The notes beneath the pieces were generated by a model, which saw only the letters and a program-made list of their open reading frames with translations, was not told where the DNA came from and searched no databases. The position numbers were made by a program, and so were the translations under genes. A DNA stretch of 64,000 nt, from positions 868,001 to 932,000 of the forward strand of contig NC_058138.1 of the NCBI RefSeq assembly GCF_011075055.1, written 5' to 3'. Of this stretch, positions 11,609-24,189 are shown piece by piece (within the stretch, counting starts at the first letter, position 1; each line of letters opens with the position of its first letter). This DNA is from Mangifera indica. Its lineage: Eukaryota; Streptophyta; Magnoliopsida; Sapindales; Anacardiaceae.

Positions 11609-14600
11609 TTCTTATGTGATTAAAATTAATATACTTTATTTATATGTAATATTAAATGGTATTATAAACTGAGGATATTCTTTGACTTAAATAAATTGAG
11701 ATATCATCATATGATTGATGATTTAATTATATTTAATTATATAGTAATACATTAATTTATTTGAATATGTTTTTACCGACTTATTTATACATAAAATACT
11801 ATTGTTTTAATATGAAGGCATTTTTATGTTTTAATATAATTTTAGCAATTATGTTACATTGCATTTTAGTGTTCAAATTTAAAATTTTCATATTAAAGCT
11901 TATTTAGATGTAAAAGCAGACTCAATCCTAGTCTACTCATATTTGAAGCCAATTTGAGGTTGGATCAAATTTATCATATTCAGTTCGAATTCAAACTCAA
12001 GTTTAAATTCTATTTTACAATTAAATTAATATATTATTTTATATGATTACAAATTGTTCAAAGTTATGGAAAAGATACCCTCAAAAACGTTGTTAGCAAA
12101 CTACAAAATCATATGATAAGTGTGTGGGATTAGAAGAGTTGACATTTCTTCTTAAACATATTTCAAAAGAATATATATAAAAAAATTTGTCTTTAAAATT
12201 TCTATTGATTAATAAATTATAAGGTCATATATGATATTTGATATAAATTTAAAAGGATTATTTTATATTTTATTCACAGAGTTAGTATCTCCAGTGGCTT
12301 ATGGCGAAAACTCCTAGTGCTTTAGTATTCGGCTTTGTGGTTTCAGCTCACACTCAATTTTGAAAGAGCCATAGAGACCTCTTGAGGTCTCTCCCTTCCG
12401 CTCTCTGTAACCCAATTGAAATTGTCGATGGTTGTCAACTTAATTGTCAGAAATCCAGGTCATTTTCGTCATCACAAATTAGTTGAACGTGTATGTTAAT
12501 GTTTGTTGATATTTTTAATTTTGCAGATGAATTTGCCAAGTTTGACTGGATCTGTTCAGCACAGTCAACGAAATTGGTGCCAAATGACTTTAGTACACTG
12601 TGAGCAGATTAGAAATGTTAATGTATGCATGTCTATAAAAGATATAATAATAAATACCCCTAACTTATAAAAGTCTTTTTTTGTTGGGTTTTTAGTCACT
12701 CATGAGCCAAGTAAAGATAGAAATGGCAATGCATGTCAGATGGCGATCTTATACATTCATGTATAATGAACAAATGTTTAAAGTTATTTCTTTGTTTGGG
12801 TTCCACATGCCTGGGGCTTTAATGTGTACCGGTAGTGAAACCATTTGGGATATGTAAAATTTAACATATAAGTGTTTCTTTTAGGTATTATTGTGAATAT
12901 GGTCCTGTATAATTGAAGTTTAAGGATCTTCATTAACTATTGGAATTGACTACTATATGAATTTATGACTGGGAGAGGGTGACCATGATTAGTATAGAAG
13001 AGTTTCTGGTTATTAAGAAACTGCAAGTCTGTGAATTGATTTCCGTGTGAAAAATATAGTGTTGCTTGTTTCTTCATTCTGGTCATAGGAGTCAGCTGTG
13101 GCAATAGGGAGCTCTGGGTAAAAATCGTTAAAAATGAATAGATTACAGCAGATAAATATATGAAGGGTAAAAGTGAGAAAATCTAACTTCAGGGTACACA
13201 TGATTGTCAGAATGTTAGAACGGACCTATTACATGCTGCAAGTGCGGGATTCAGAGTTAAATCAATTAAATATGCATATGTTTCTTGCATGCCATCAGTT
13301 GGTACTTTTTAGAATAAGTTTCTGGTGTTCTGGTTGGTACTTTTTAAAATTTCTTGCATGCCATCAGTTGCTAATTGAAGTTTGTAGCTCAAAAGATTTT
13401 TAAACTTTATCACCTGGTCCTACATGGTTTCTGTAGAACAAACTGTTTTTACTGAATGCTCAACTTTACTATATGTGGTCATAGGTGTTTGAAGTTCAAC
13501 TTTACTATATTGATTTGTTGTTTTGGATTTGTACTAGATCTTGAAAAAATGCAATGAACTGAACTTGAGAGAGAAAACAGAACAGGTTTATGACATTGCC
13601 CAATATAGCCCAGGACATCAGTAAGGTGAAATTTTTAGTAGGTTGCTTAATTTTGAAGTACTAGATTATACTGCACTCTTATGTTGTATTCAACTGCACA
13701 GACCAAAGTTTCCTGGGCTATATATCTAAGATAGAACCTAGTCAAGTCTTTTCAGACCCAATTTATGTTCCTACCCTTACATGCATTTGCTTTTAGCTTG
13801 ATGCAAGATGAAAGTAAGCGAATGATGTTTTCATTTGCTTTTAGCTTGATGCATTTGTCTTCATTTACTTGAAGTACATATAAAATTTAAGGGGTGTAAG
13901 TTATATTTAAAACTTTTTTGGGCTTATTAATATTTTATTTGAGCTAAGTCATGAGCTCGTGAGCTCATTGAGCTAGTCATCCTCAAGCTTGAGTTGGACT
14001 CGAAAACTAAATTGGAGCAACACAAGCTCAATCTTGGCTTGAGTCAACTTTCACCCTAGATTTACATAGATACACTAGTTTGTATAAAATATGTTGTATA
14101 AAGTAAGAGTTGATGCAAGTCAAACTGAGCTTGAGTTTGGATTAGCACGAACTCGACTCAATTTGAAAGAGTTAAACTTGCCTAAAACTAATTTGAACTC
14201 AGTTTAGCTTGAGGGGAATTGAGCTTGAGTTCAACTTAAATTCAGCTACAATACCAACTCAAGTTCAAGTTTAACTCAGTTTTGTATTATAATTGAGCCA
14301 AAATCAATCAAAATAATATTGTTTTAATATATTTAAATTGAATTTTTTTAGGCTCTCAAGCTTGATGAGTCGTGAGACAAATACCCTTTAAGCTTGAACT
14401 CAAGCTCAAACTTGACTGTACAAAATCATTAGGCTCAAGTTTGAATTCATTTAAATTGAACTTGTTCAATTCATTATGGAAATCAAATTTGAACTAACTG
14501 AACTTGAATCCACCTTATTGTTAAGTATATATCCCAATAATTAAATGGTTAGGTGGATTCTTTGCAAGCAGTTGTCCATAGATCTGTATAATTAATCTCA

Positions 14601-14967
14601 CATTGCATATTATACAAAGAGGACAAATGGAAACCAACTCAAGTTTGTTTGTTCGATGCATCTGATGGCCACCATGTGAAGGACATTATATTATATTTAT
14701 AAATTTCATTTTTCTTTACATAATATTTATAGAGGCACCTGCAATATAATATATAAGTAATATTAATTTTTATATGTTGCAGTTGACAGTTTTACTAAGA
14801 CTCTTGACTCTTCAACATGTGTAAAGTCTTTTTTAAGTTTATCTATATATGTGAAAAGAGACATCACATCACGTGGGTTTGGTATTAATTTATAGAAATA
14901 GGACTATAAATGTTCTTTAAGTTTTTCTTTGTCAATATTTTATTTTAAATTGAATTTATATTTTTAA
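11609..14967. other. intergenic DNA with duplicated and word-repeat segments
   Basis: 11,609-12,010 continues the F-box duplication. A short open frame at 12,301 (begins MAKTPSALVFGFVVSAH, stops after about 20 codons) may be a gene remnant but I cannot name it. 13,540-13,625 (CTTGAAAAAATGCAATGAAC and on) resembles 62,548-62,625 beside shuffled ABCG exons. Local direct repeats occur at 13,279/13,350 (TTTCTTGCATGCCATCAGTT). From about 13,900 to 14,520 the DNA is made of degenerate words such as GAGCTTGAGTT and AACTCAAGCTC, typical of decayed DNA transposon termini. Confidence 0.4.
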
Positions 14968-17460
14968 AATTAAAATGTGTTTTTTAATGTTGTATTTTAT
15001 TATTAACACACCTATCTGAAATTAAGAGGTTCAGTTCAAGGTTTCAAGTAAAATTTTTTATTTTTTTATTTGTTTCTAATATATATATTTTTATATTAAA
15101 GTCTTCATCATGTATTAAATTTGAACATGCTTAACACATCAGACATAATGTTATTTCATTCTTATTTCAAAATCATAATATATTCTAAATTAACTAATAT
15201 CTTATCCCCAAATAATCTATATTTTAATTCTATGAATAAAATTTCCCCATTCAAAAAGGTAACCATTCATCTTAGGTGGGTTTTCTGTTTTGAAAAATTA
15301 CTAGAATGGACTTTTAAGAATATTGGATGTAAATATCATCTACAAATTTAATAATCCTTACTCCAACGTCCTTATCTTTGACTGACAAAAAAATTAATAA
15401 TAATAAAACTAAACGACAAACTCAACCATAAATTACGTGCCCGTCACATGCATAAATTAAAAAAAATTAAATTTAAAAATAGTTAAATAATAATTGCAGG
15501 TGGTATTCCCTAAAAATAATACCATTATCAAAATCTACAAATCACGTGTCAGCTTAATAAATAAAAAATCCCATGATTTCACCCTGTCAAACACGCTCTC
15601 CAATTAATCACTTTCATCGCCCTAATCTTGACCGACAACACAATTTTTTAACTTGCTTTAATCTTGATTAATTATTAATAATTATTACTATTAAATTAAA
15701 AAGGGTGATATACATAAAGATGTAATTGAATCCGAAAAAGAGATAAAGTAACACAATGATGACGCGCCTTGTCGAATCACCAAACCTCCTTCCTTGGGAG
15801 TCGTAACGAAGAAGGCTTTATGATGTCTCATTTTTTAACAAAAGCAAAAATTGGATAAAGTATGAAATACTCTACTAATATGTAACATACGGTTCTGTCA
15901 CACTAGACTTTTTTCCTACTTTTTTTCTTTTGGAGCCACTCTTCAACCACCCATTCTCGTGTCTTCTTTATATTTTTAATTAAAATAATTAATAATCTAA
16001 ATTATAAGAAAATTTTGTTGATATTTATTTTTAGATTTTGGTGAGGCTGGGCTGTAGCGCATGAGATGGAGTAGAGTAAAGTGGGGTCACTGCCACAACT
16101 GCAGAACAACAGCGATATTTGCACGCGCCTGATGTGTCAGTTGTTGCTTCACACCTGTCGCTTTAACTTACACTCGTTAACTCCACGCTTCTATATTTGG
16201 CGTGAATTTCACGCCTTCTTTTAAAGCTCCTTTTCACCCCTTTGTAAAAAAATCAACCACTATTTTAAAATAGTACAGATAATCAAATTAAATATTTAAT
16301 TGTTAATTTATTACCAAATTATTATATATTTTAATTTTAAAATAACTAAAATATATAATAATTTGAAATGAGTAAAATTCAAGAATTTTAATTTTAAAAA
16401 GTGACTACAATCCTACCACATCCGTTAAATAAAAAAAATTTTCTAATGGTAGATAAATAATAATTTATATAGATAAATATTGGATTATTAATATATAGAG
16501 AGAGAGCCATTAAATGAGTTGAGCTAGTTTGAAGCATGAAATTTTAGTTTGACTTAAGCAAACACGACTCACTACTATACCATATTGTGTCAGGCTTGCA
16601 AGTTGGTTAGGTCATGTCGTAAGCCTAAACTTTAGGTTTGCAAGGTAGCCTGATATTCTATACAATATTATTAAAAATATTAATAAATAAATAAAATAAT
16701 AATTATAATACAAAATTTTATTTTTTTAAATTAGCAAGGGTCGACCTGTTAAAGGCTCGACTATATATATATAAAGTCATATTGTAGACTTTGTGTATTT
16801 TTCAAGCCAACTCAACTCACTGACATCTTTATATAAAAATATATTTTTGTCGTATTAGAAATCTTAAAAGATTTTTATTGTTTCTTACCACATAACATTA
16901 TTATTACTTCTTATCGTGGATGGGGTAGCGGGCAAGCTGTTTAAGTTACTTTTAAAAAACAATTAATGTTAGATTCAAATCTACTTAAATATATAATGAT
17001 CAATTCGAGATTGAATTCATTCAAATTAATCAAAAATGTCATTAAACATTAAAAATGGAATAATTAATATCACAAATAGAATAAATAGTTTCAAAAATAG
17101 ACAAATAGTATTATTGATACGATAAAAATTATTATCGAATGAAGATTTGAACTGAACTCAAATTAAAACTTTAGTTTAAATTCAATTCGAATCAAATTAA
17201 ATATTAAACTTGAGTTTAATTAACTTGGTTTGAAATCTATTGTAAAAGCAATAAGAAACTCTAATGTGAGATGGGAATTTTTGGCCTATTTGTGATGTAC
17301 CATTTCATATAGTTCGTTTTGCTAACAATCGATGGAATCCACTTTAAATGATTAAAAAAAAAAACAAGACAAAAATAATTTGAAAAAAAAAGGTACAAAA
17401 TTATAATATTTGAACTAATTGGACTCAATGTAACAATTTAAAATGAGAAGGACGTAAAAA
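14968..17460. repeat. 2.5-kb duplicated block, copy A
   Basis: Aligns by eye end to end with 21,020-23,510 in the same orientation. Shared landmarks in order are TTGAACATGCTTAACACATC, CAAATAATCTATATTTTAAT, CACCAAACCTCCTTCCTTGG, CTGCCACAACTGCAGAACAA and ACAAAATTATAATATTTGAA. Differences are scattered substitutions and small indels. No protein is encoded; the short open frame at 15,121-15,351 is also present but diverged in the other copy and is not supported. Confidence 0.85.
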
Positions 17461-18209
17461 AATATTTTTAAGTCTTTTTCTCATTGTAAGTTTTTGTCAA
17501 AGTCTATTTTAACTAAAAACTTGTGCCATAACAACTCACTTTTAAATCGGAAATCCATACACCCAAACTTTGAGTTGCAGTTAAATTTTTTTCATCGATT
17601 TTCACATAAATTAGGAGTGGAATGAAAAGCAATTCGGTGAGTTTATCGTACCAAAATAAAAAATACTTTGAATTTGATTTGAACAAAGATGAGATAGTTT
17701 AAATACAGTTTGAATTTATAGTTTGAAGTTGTGTATTAAATTTGTTATTATTGAATTTATGATTAATTAACAAAATAATATTATTTTATATGATAATAAA
17801 AAAGTTAAATTGTTGTAATAATTGGATAAAATTATTTAAGTCACATTAGAAACCATATTTAAATCGGAACAAACCATCAACCCAAACTACCTAACTTTCG
17901 AACTAGATTGAATAAATTCTACTAGTACAATTAAGTTAATGAGGTATGAAAATGGTAAAACTAAGATAAAATAGAGAAAAAAGATTACAATGAAACCCAC
18001 CACATAAACGTGGAGATGGGTGAAAGTAAAATTTAGTTTCCAAAATGTAAAGAGAAAAAAAAGTTCAAGAGTTCATTCATAACCTTCAACATGAAATTTC
18101 CTATTTTACTTCCAATTTTTTTCATATTTTCAAATGAGATACTCAAAGAGTTTAGTCTTTATAGTGGTAGTGGTAGAAGTGCTCATAAACTATAAAAATA
18201 ATTAAAATG
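17461..18209. other. AT-rich intergenic DNA
   Basis: Nothing gene-like was seen. The first part (AGTCTTTTTCTCATTGTAAG, then GTCAAAGTCTATTTTAAC) is shared with about 30,420-30,760, so the duplicated block family continues a little beyond copy A. Confidence 0.4.
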
Positions 18210-19490
18210 AATGTGAATGAGAGTATAATTTAATCTTTAAAATCTGAAACTTTATTCTGTCTCCTCACTTTGAAAAATAAGAAAGGACATTTCTACACAA
18301 AATTTCCTATTTTATATCCTTAGCAATCATGAAAGATTTTTCCATATTTTCAATCAAGATTTTTTCATTTTTGCCATTTAAAGAGCACGGTTTCTATGAG
18401 GCTGATGTCTCTGGTTTTATTCTATTAATTATCTATTATTATAGTAACTTATTCATGTATATTCATTTTAAATAGGGAAGTATTATATGTATAATTTTAT
18501 ATATAAATAATAATGTATTTTTATATAATTAAGTAATTTTAAATTAGAGATAAAATAATATCAAATTATAAAGTCATATATTATTATTTGTGTATAAAAT
18601 TATGCATTTTATTTTCATTTTCCCCCACAACAAATAAAGACAGTGATCAATTCTATAATACAATCCTCTTTTTCTTACTTTAATAAATATTACTTTGTTC
18701 ACATGGTGAGACTCCACCTTAATCAATTATTTCCTACAAAGTTATAATAAATTCATCATGTTCACATTAAGCTACAAAGTTTTTGTCTCTTATAAGGGAT
18801 TTCGACTTTAAAAGGAAAAAAAAAAAACACAATTTGTTATGATTAGAAATGAGTTTTATATATTTTATATAAAATATGGTTATTTTGTATATGATAAAAT
18901 AACATTATTTTATTTTTTATCTTAAAAAATTAAAAAAATATGACAACTTATAATACTGGGTTAATATAATAAGTATATAAAATACATGTTTCATATGATT
19001 TAGGATTTAAAGATATGATTAAATATGTTTAAAACAATAACAGAAGACAAACATGTACAATATGCAAATTTATTGACTAGGGGTAATATAGAGATACTTT
19101 GATTACTATAGTCTATTTAGGTATTAAAAGATTATCAAGATAATATTGAATTTATTATCATTTTATCCTTATTTATTAATTTTTAAAAATAAAAATACTC
19201 TTATTTTCAATTAATATATCAAATAATATGAAAAATATTTTAAAATAATTGAATATTTAAATAAAATAATATTTTAAAATAATTAAATATAATAATAATT
19301 TATAAATAATTTATTTTTTTATAATATTTTATTTTTAATAATAAAAAATAATCAAAACCAAACACACCCTAAATATACAAAAAGAGAATGGAAATGTAGT
19401 TTTGGTGAATATATCATTTTGTATTCCTTTTACACTTTCTTCTTGTGGAATGAGTTGTTCTGAAAAAATGTTATGTCAAAATATACATAT
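18210..19490. repeat. 1.3-kb duplicated block, copy 1 (other copy 59,650-60,955)
   Basis: The same order of phrases is found at 59,650-60,955: CTCCTCACTTTGAAAAA, TTAATTATCTATTATTATAG, AAGTTATAATAAATTCATCA, ATGATTAGAAATGAGTTTTA-type text, and TGAAAAAATGTTATGTCAAA at the end. It holds an AT-rich MITE at about 18,481-18,610 and no gene. Confidence 0.85.
18481..18610. mobile_element. short AT-rich MITE-like element
   Basis: Inverted ends TGTATAATTTTATATATAAA and the approximate complement TTTGTGTATAAAATTATGCA enclose about 80 bp with AATTAAGTAATTTTAAATTA. The same element is at about 59,935-60,066 within the other copy of the block. Its core resembles that of the MITE at 11,419. The exact ends are uncertain. 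Confidence 0.5.
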
Positions 19491-21019
19491 ATATTTTTAT
19501 ATGGGTATTATTGCCGGAAGAGGATCCCATCATGCAGACATAGATTGCTCATAGTCATTCAACTAGAAGAAAGTGAAGGGGTCATTGTGGAATGAATGAA
19601 GTTTTCTCTTGATTGCATTTTTTTTCTCCGGCAATTATTCTTGCAATGCAGTGAGAGTAATAATTGAGTTTCTATAATTGTTAAAAAGGGAAATTAATTG
19701 GTAAACACTTAAAAACCTTTAGCTAATGTTCACTTTATCTACTTTATACTTCATTTTTCACCACAAAAAATATTCTCTTTCTTAATTGAAAATTATTGTT
19801 AGAATAAATAATATTGTCAATAAAATAAATAGTATCAATAACTTGTAAATAATATTATCATATATAAGAGTTTAAACTAAATTCAAATTGAACTATATCA
19901 AATAAAAATTTCATTTCAAATCAATTTAAATATTTAATTAAACTGAACTATAGGATTTTTTAATATTGTTTTAATAATAATATAGAAAATGATGTTTATT
20001 TAATAATTATTCGAAATAAATTTCAAACTAAGTTGTGTCATGCACCAAGTTTGTAAGCTGGATTGATTTGAACTCTCTTTAATTTAAATTAAAAGTATAA
20101 CTTTATATACAAATAATGATATACGACTATATAATTAAATAATTTTAAATTAATTATAATTACTTATATTATTCTTTTATTTCTATTTAAATATTTTATT
20201 TTATTATTAAGTTATAAAATTTAATTTGGTTAATTAAATTATTTATGTGTTTTAAAAGTCTTTATATGTAAATTTTTTGACCATTTATTAATAAGACAAA
20301 ATATTGTATTATATATTAATAATAAGTTAGGGTAATTTAATAAAGAAATTAAAATAATAAAAATACTTTTAAGAGTGAAAACAATAGATAATTTTAAGTT
20401 AAATTGAGTTGAATTAAGTCAATTTGAATATTAAAGGGTTAGGTTAAAGTTAAAAAATTTTAATACGGTTTTAATTTGGATAGAGTTAGAGTTGAAGGTT
20501 TCTGATACAAAATTCAAATTGATATGATACAAATACACTCTGATGGTGCCAACTACCAAGCCTACCGATCACAAAGGGACAGGTGGTCCATGATTTTGTG
20601 GGGCCCACACAGGGCCTAAAATCCTTTGACACAATCTCCCCTGTTTTATCTTTCTCCTGTCATGTTATGTAAATGTTACTTCATTCACTTCTTTAAATGC
20701 TAACTTTGGGCTCTTCCTTGTTTCTATTATATATTTATTTAATTAAATTAGTGGACCCACTTAAATTTATTATATTATTCAACTTCTCTTTCGGAAATTA
20801 TAAAAATTTAATTGGGCCATTGTTAAAAAATTATTAGAAAATAAAAGTACATATTCAAGTTTTTTTATGTAAACTTGTATATAATAAATACCTATAATTT
20901 TAAAAAATAATATTAAATTATAACAATTAGTTGTATTTAGGATTGGCCCAAAAATGCACTGGGTGTTAGACTGTCCCTTAATCTAAGTTAATTTTTAATG
21001 AATGGATGGTAAAAATTTC
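19491..21019. other. AT-rich segment separating the two duplicated blocks
   Basis: This stretch of about 1.5 kb has no counterpart in the 60-kb copy, where the block ending near 60,955 passes almost directly into the block beginning near 60,961. It carries degenerate 'gaactcaaat' words and no recognisable coding region or clean terminal repeats. Confidence 0.45.
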
Positions 21020-23510
21020 ATAGTTTTAAAATTAAAATGTGTTTTTTAATATTGTATTTTATTATTAACACACATGCCTGAAATTAAGAGGTTGAGTTTA
21101 AGGCTTCAAGTAAATAACTGTAATTTTTTATTTGTTTCTAATATATATATTTTATATTAAAGCCTTCATCATGTATTAAATTTGAACGTGCTTAACACAT
21201 CATACATAATATCATTCCATTCTTACTTTAAAATCATAACATATTCTAAATTAACTAAAATCTTATCCCCAAATAATCTATATTTTAATTCCATTAATAA
21301 ATTTTCCTATTCAAAAGTAGCCATTCGTCTTAGGTTGATTTTCTATTTTGGAAAATTACTAAAATTGACTTTTAAGAATATTTCACGTAAATATCATCTA
21401 CAAATTCTGATAATCCTTATCCCAACCTTCTTGCCCTTGATTGATTTAAAAAAAAAAACCCTAAAACTAAACGACAAACTCAACCATAAATCGCGTGTCC
21501 ATCACATGCATAAATTAAAAAAAAATAAATTTAAAAATAGTTAAATAATAATTGCAAGTGACATTCCCTAAAAATAATACCATTATCATAACCTACAAAT
21601 CACGTGTCAGCTTAATAAATAAAAAATCTCATGATTCCACCCTGTCAAACACGCTCTCCAATTAATCACTTTCACTGTCCTAATCTTGACCGACAATACA
21701 ATTTTTTTAACTTACTTTAATTTTGATTAATTAGTAATAATTATTACAATTAAATTAAAAAAAAAACGGTGATGTACGTAAATATGTAATTGAATCTAGA
21801 AAAAAGACAGCGTAATACGACAACGATGCACCTCGATGAATCACCAAACCTCCTTCCTTGGGAGTTGTAACAAAGGAGGCTTTATGATGCCTCTTTTTTT
21901 AACAAAAGCAATAATTGGATATAGTGGACATATAAAATACTCTATGAATACGTAACATACGATTCTGTCAGACAAGACTTTTTCTTACTTTTTTTTTCTT
22001 TTGGAGCCACTCTTCAGCTACCCAATCTAGTGTCTCCTTTTTATTTTTAATTAAAATAATTAATAATCTAAATTATAAGAAAATTTTGTTGATATTTATT
22101 TTCAGATTTGGGTGAGGCGGGGCTGTAGCGCATGAGATGGAGAAGAATAGAGTGGGGCCACTGCCACAACTGCAGAACAACTGCAACATTTGCAAGCGTC
22201 CAACGTGTCAGCCACTGCCCCACACTTGTCGCTTTAACTTACACTCGTTGACTCTACTCTTCTTTGTCTAGCATGATTTTCACGCCGTATTTTAAAACAC
22301 TTTTCACCCCCTTCGCAAAAAAATCAACCACTATTTTTAAAATCATACAGGTAATCAAATTAATTATTTAATTGTTAATTTATTATTATATTATTATATA
22401 TTTTAACTTTAAAATACATAATAATTTGAAAAAATTTAAATCCAAGAATTTTAACTTAAAAAAGTAACTACAATCCTACCACATTCGACAAATAAAAAAA
22501 AATTAATGGTAGATAAATAACAATTTATATGGATAAATATTAGATTATTAATACACAGAGATAGAGCTATCACATGAGCAATTTAAAGTACGATTTTTAG
22601 TATGTCACGAGTAAGCACGGCTCATTATTATACCATATTGTGCCAAGCTTGTCGGTTGATTTGATTGTGTCGTGGGTCTAACCTTTAGGTCTACAAGGTG
22701 GTCTAATACTGTATACAATATTATTTAAAATATTAATAAATAAAATAATAATTATAATACAAAATTTTATTTTTTTGAATTAACGAGGGTCGACCCCATT
22801 AAAGGTTTGACCCTATATACATAAACTCATATTGCGGAGCTTGTGCATTTTTTGAGTTGGCTCGACCCATTGACACTTCTATATAAAAATATATTTTTGT
22901 TGTTTTTGAAATCTTAAAAGACTCTTTATTGGTACATATCACAAAACGTTATTATTGTTTCTTATAGTGGATAGGGTAGCGAGCAAGCTATTTGAGTTAC
23001 TTTTAGAAAACAAATAATGTTATATTCAAATTGACTTAAATATATAATGATCAATTTAAAATTGCACTAGTCAAATTGATAGAAAAAATGTCACTAAAGA
23101 TTAAAAGTGAAATAATTAATATCATAAACAGAATAAATAATTTTAATAATAGATAAATAGTATTATCGATATGATGAAAATTATTATTGAATGAAGATTT
23201 AAACTAAACTCAAATTGAACTATCAAACTAAAACTTTAGTTTAAATTTAATTTGAATCAAATTAAACACTAAACTTGAGTTGAACTAGCTTGATCTAAAC
23301 TCAATTGTAAAAGCAATATGAAACATTGGGTTGAGATGGGAATTTTTGGCCTTTTTGTGATGTACTAACAATTGATTGGAATTGACTTAAAATGATTAAA
23401 AAAAAACAAGACTAAAATAATTTGAAAAAAAGAAGGTACAAAATTATAATATTTGAACTAATTGGACTAAATGTAATAATTTCAAATCGGAAGGATGAAA
23501 AAAAACTATC
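21020..23510. repeat. 2.5-kb duplicated block, copy B
   Basis: Second full copy of the block at 14,968-17,460, same orientation. A third, truncated copy begins at about 60,961. The 120-codon open frame at 21,182-21,544 is a chance reading of this noncoding repeat. The block ends about 150 bp before the copia insertion. Confidence 0.85.
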
Positions 23511-23668
23511 TCTTAATGGTAAGGTCTAGGATGTCACATAATGTGCTATACACCAAGGCTTGCAAGCGGGTTGTGTTGGCACACTAAGTCTGAAGGTCAA
23601 CATATCTCACATCACGATGGGTTATAAAATTTCCTAGCTTTTGTGGGTTGACCCACAAAAGATATAAA

Positions 23669-24007
23669 TGTTATAAAGCCAGTGGCTTTCCACCAAAGCA
23701 AGTCAAAAAAGGTGGTGGGAATTCATTTATTAAAGCAAGAAGAAAATGGCAAGGCTTACGCAGGAGAAACCAAAGGAGTGTGAATGCATTAATGAAGTTG
23801 AAAAATTGGCTTGGAAATTTGCTTCCTTTGTTGACTGGGGGGCGGCAAATTACCTATAAATACCCCCTCCTCTCTTCATGTAAACATAGATTTCTCTTCT
23901 CTTTTCTTCATCCGAAAATAAAGTTTCATAGCCTTGCTCTCTTCTCCTTTACTATTTCTTCCTTTCATTCCTTTATCTTTTATACTTGCTTAATTAATTT
24001 TATAATA
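23669..24007 (+). repeat. 5' LTR of the copia element
   Basis: 339 bp. It contains a TATA-like CCTATAAATACCCC at about 23,855 and AATAAAG about 60 bp later. The terminal dinucleotide is TA instead of CA (TTTTATAATA against TTTTATAACA in the 3' LTR). By eye it differs from the 3' LTR at about ten positions including small indels, roughly 3%, indicating a fairly recent insertion. Confidence 0.93.
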
Positions 24008-24030
24008 TGTTATCAGCACGATCAGCTCAG
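24008..24030 (+). other. candidate tRNA primer-binding region
   Basis: TGTTATCAGCACGATCAGCT follows the 5' LTR directly. The TTATCAGCACGA phrase is characteristic of the primer-binding region of many plant copia elements primed by initiator methionine tRNA. The assignment rests on position and general resemblance. Confidence 0.55.
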
Positions 24031-24189
24031 GTATATTATATATTTTCATTATACCGTTATGCTGCTTATATATTATAAATATGGATATCCCAGTTATGAC
24101 ATCCCAATTATCTTTTAATTTATGTTATGTTTCTATTTAATTTTTTATTATAATTGTACTATATTTGCAACCTGAGGTGTGCAAAATTA

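Noticed and set aside
12301..12363. Short frame MAKTPSALVFGFVVSAH as a gene start
   Set aside because: Stops after about 20 codons and no following exon could be linked; kept only as a possible relic.
21182..21544. 120-codon open frame starting MNVLNTSYIISFH
   Set aside because: It lies in the duplicated noncoding block; copies A and C have stops and shifts at different places, so there is no sign of selection on protein.
23648..24118. 156-codon open frame
   Set aside because: It spans the 5' LTR and primer-binding region of the copia element; a partial frame on the opposite strand of the 3' LTR is likewise chance.
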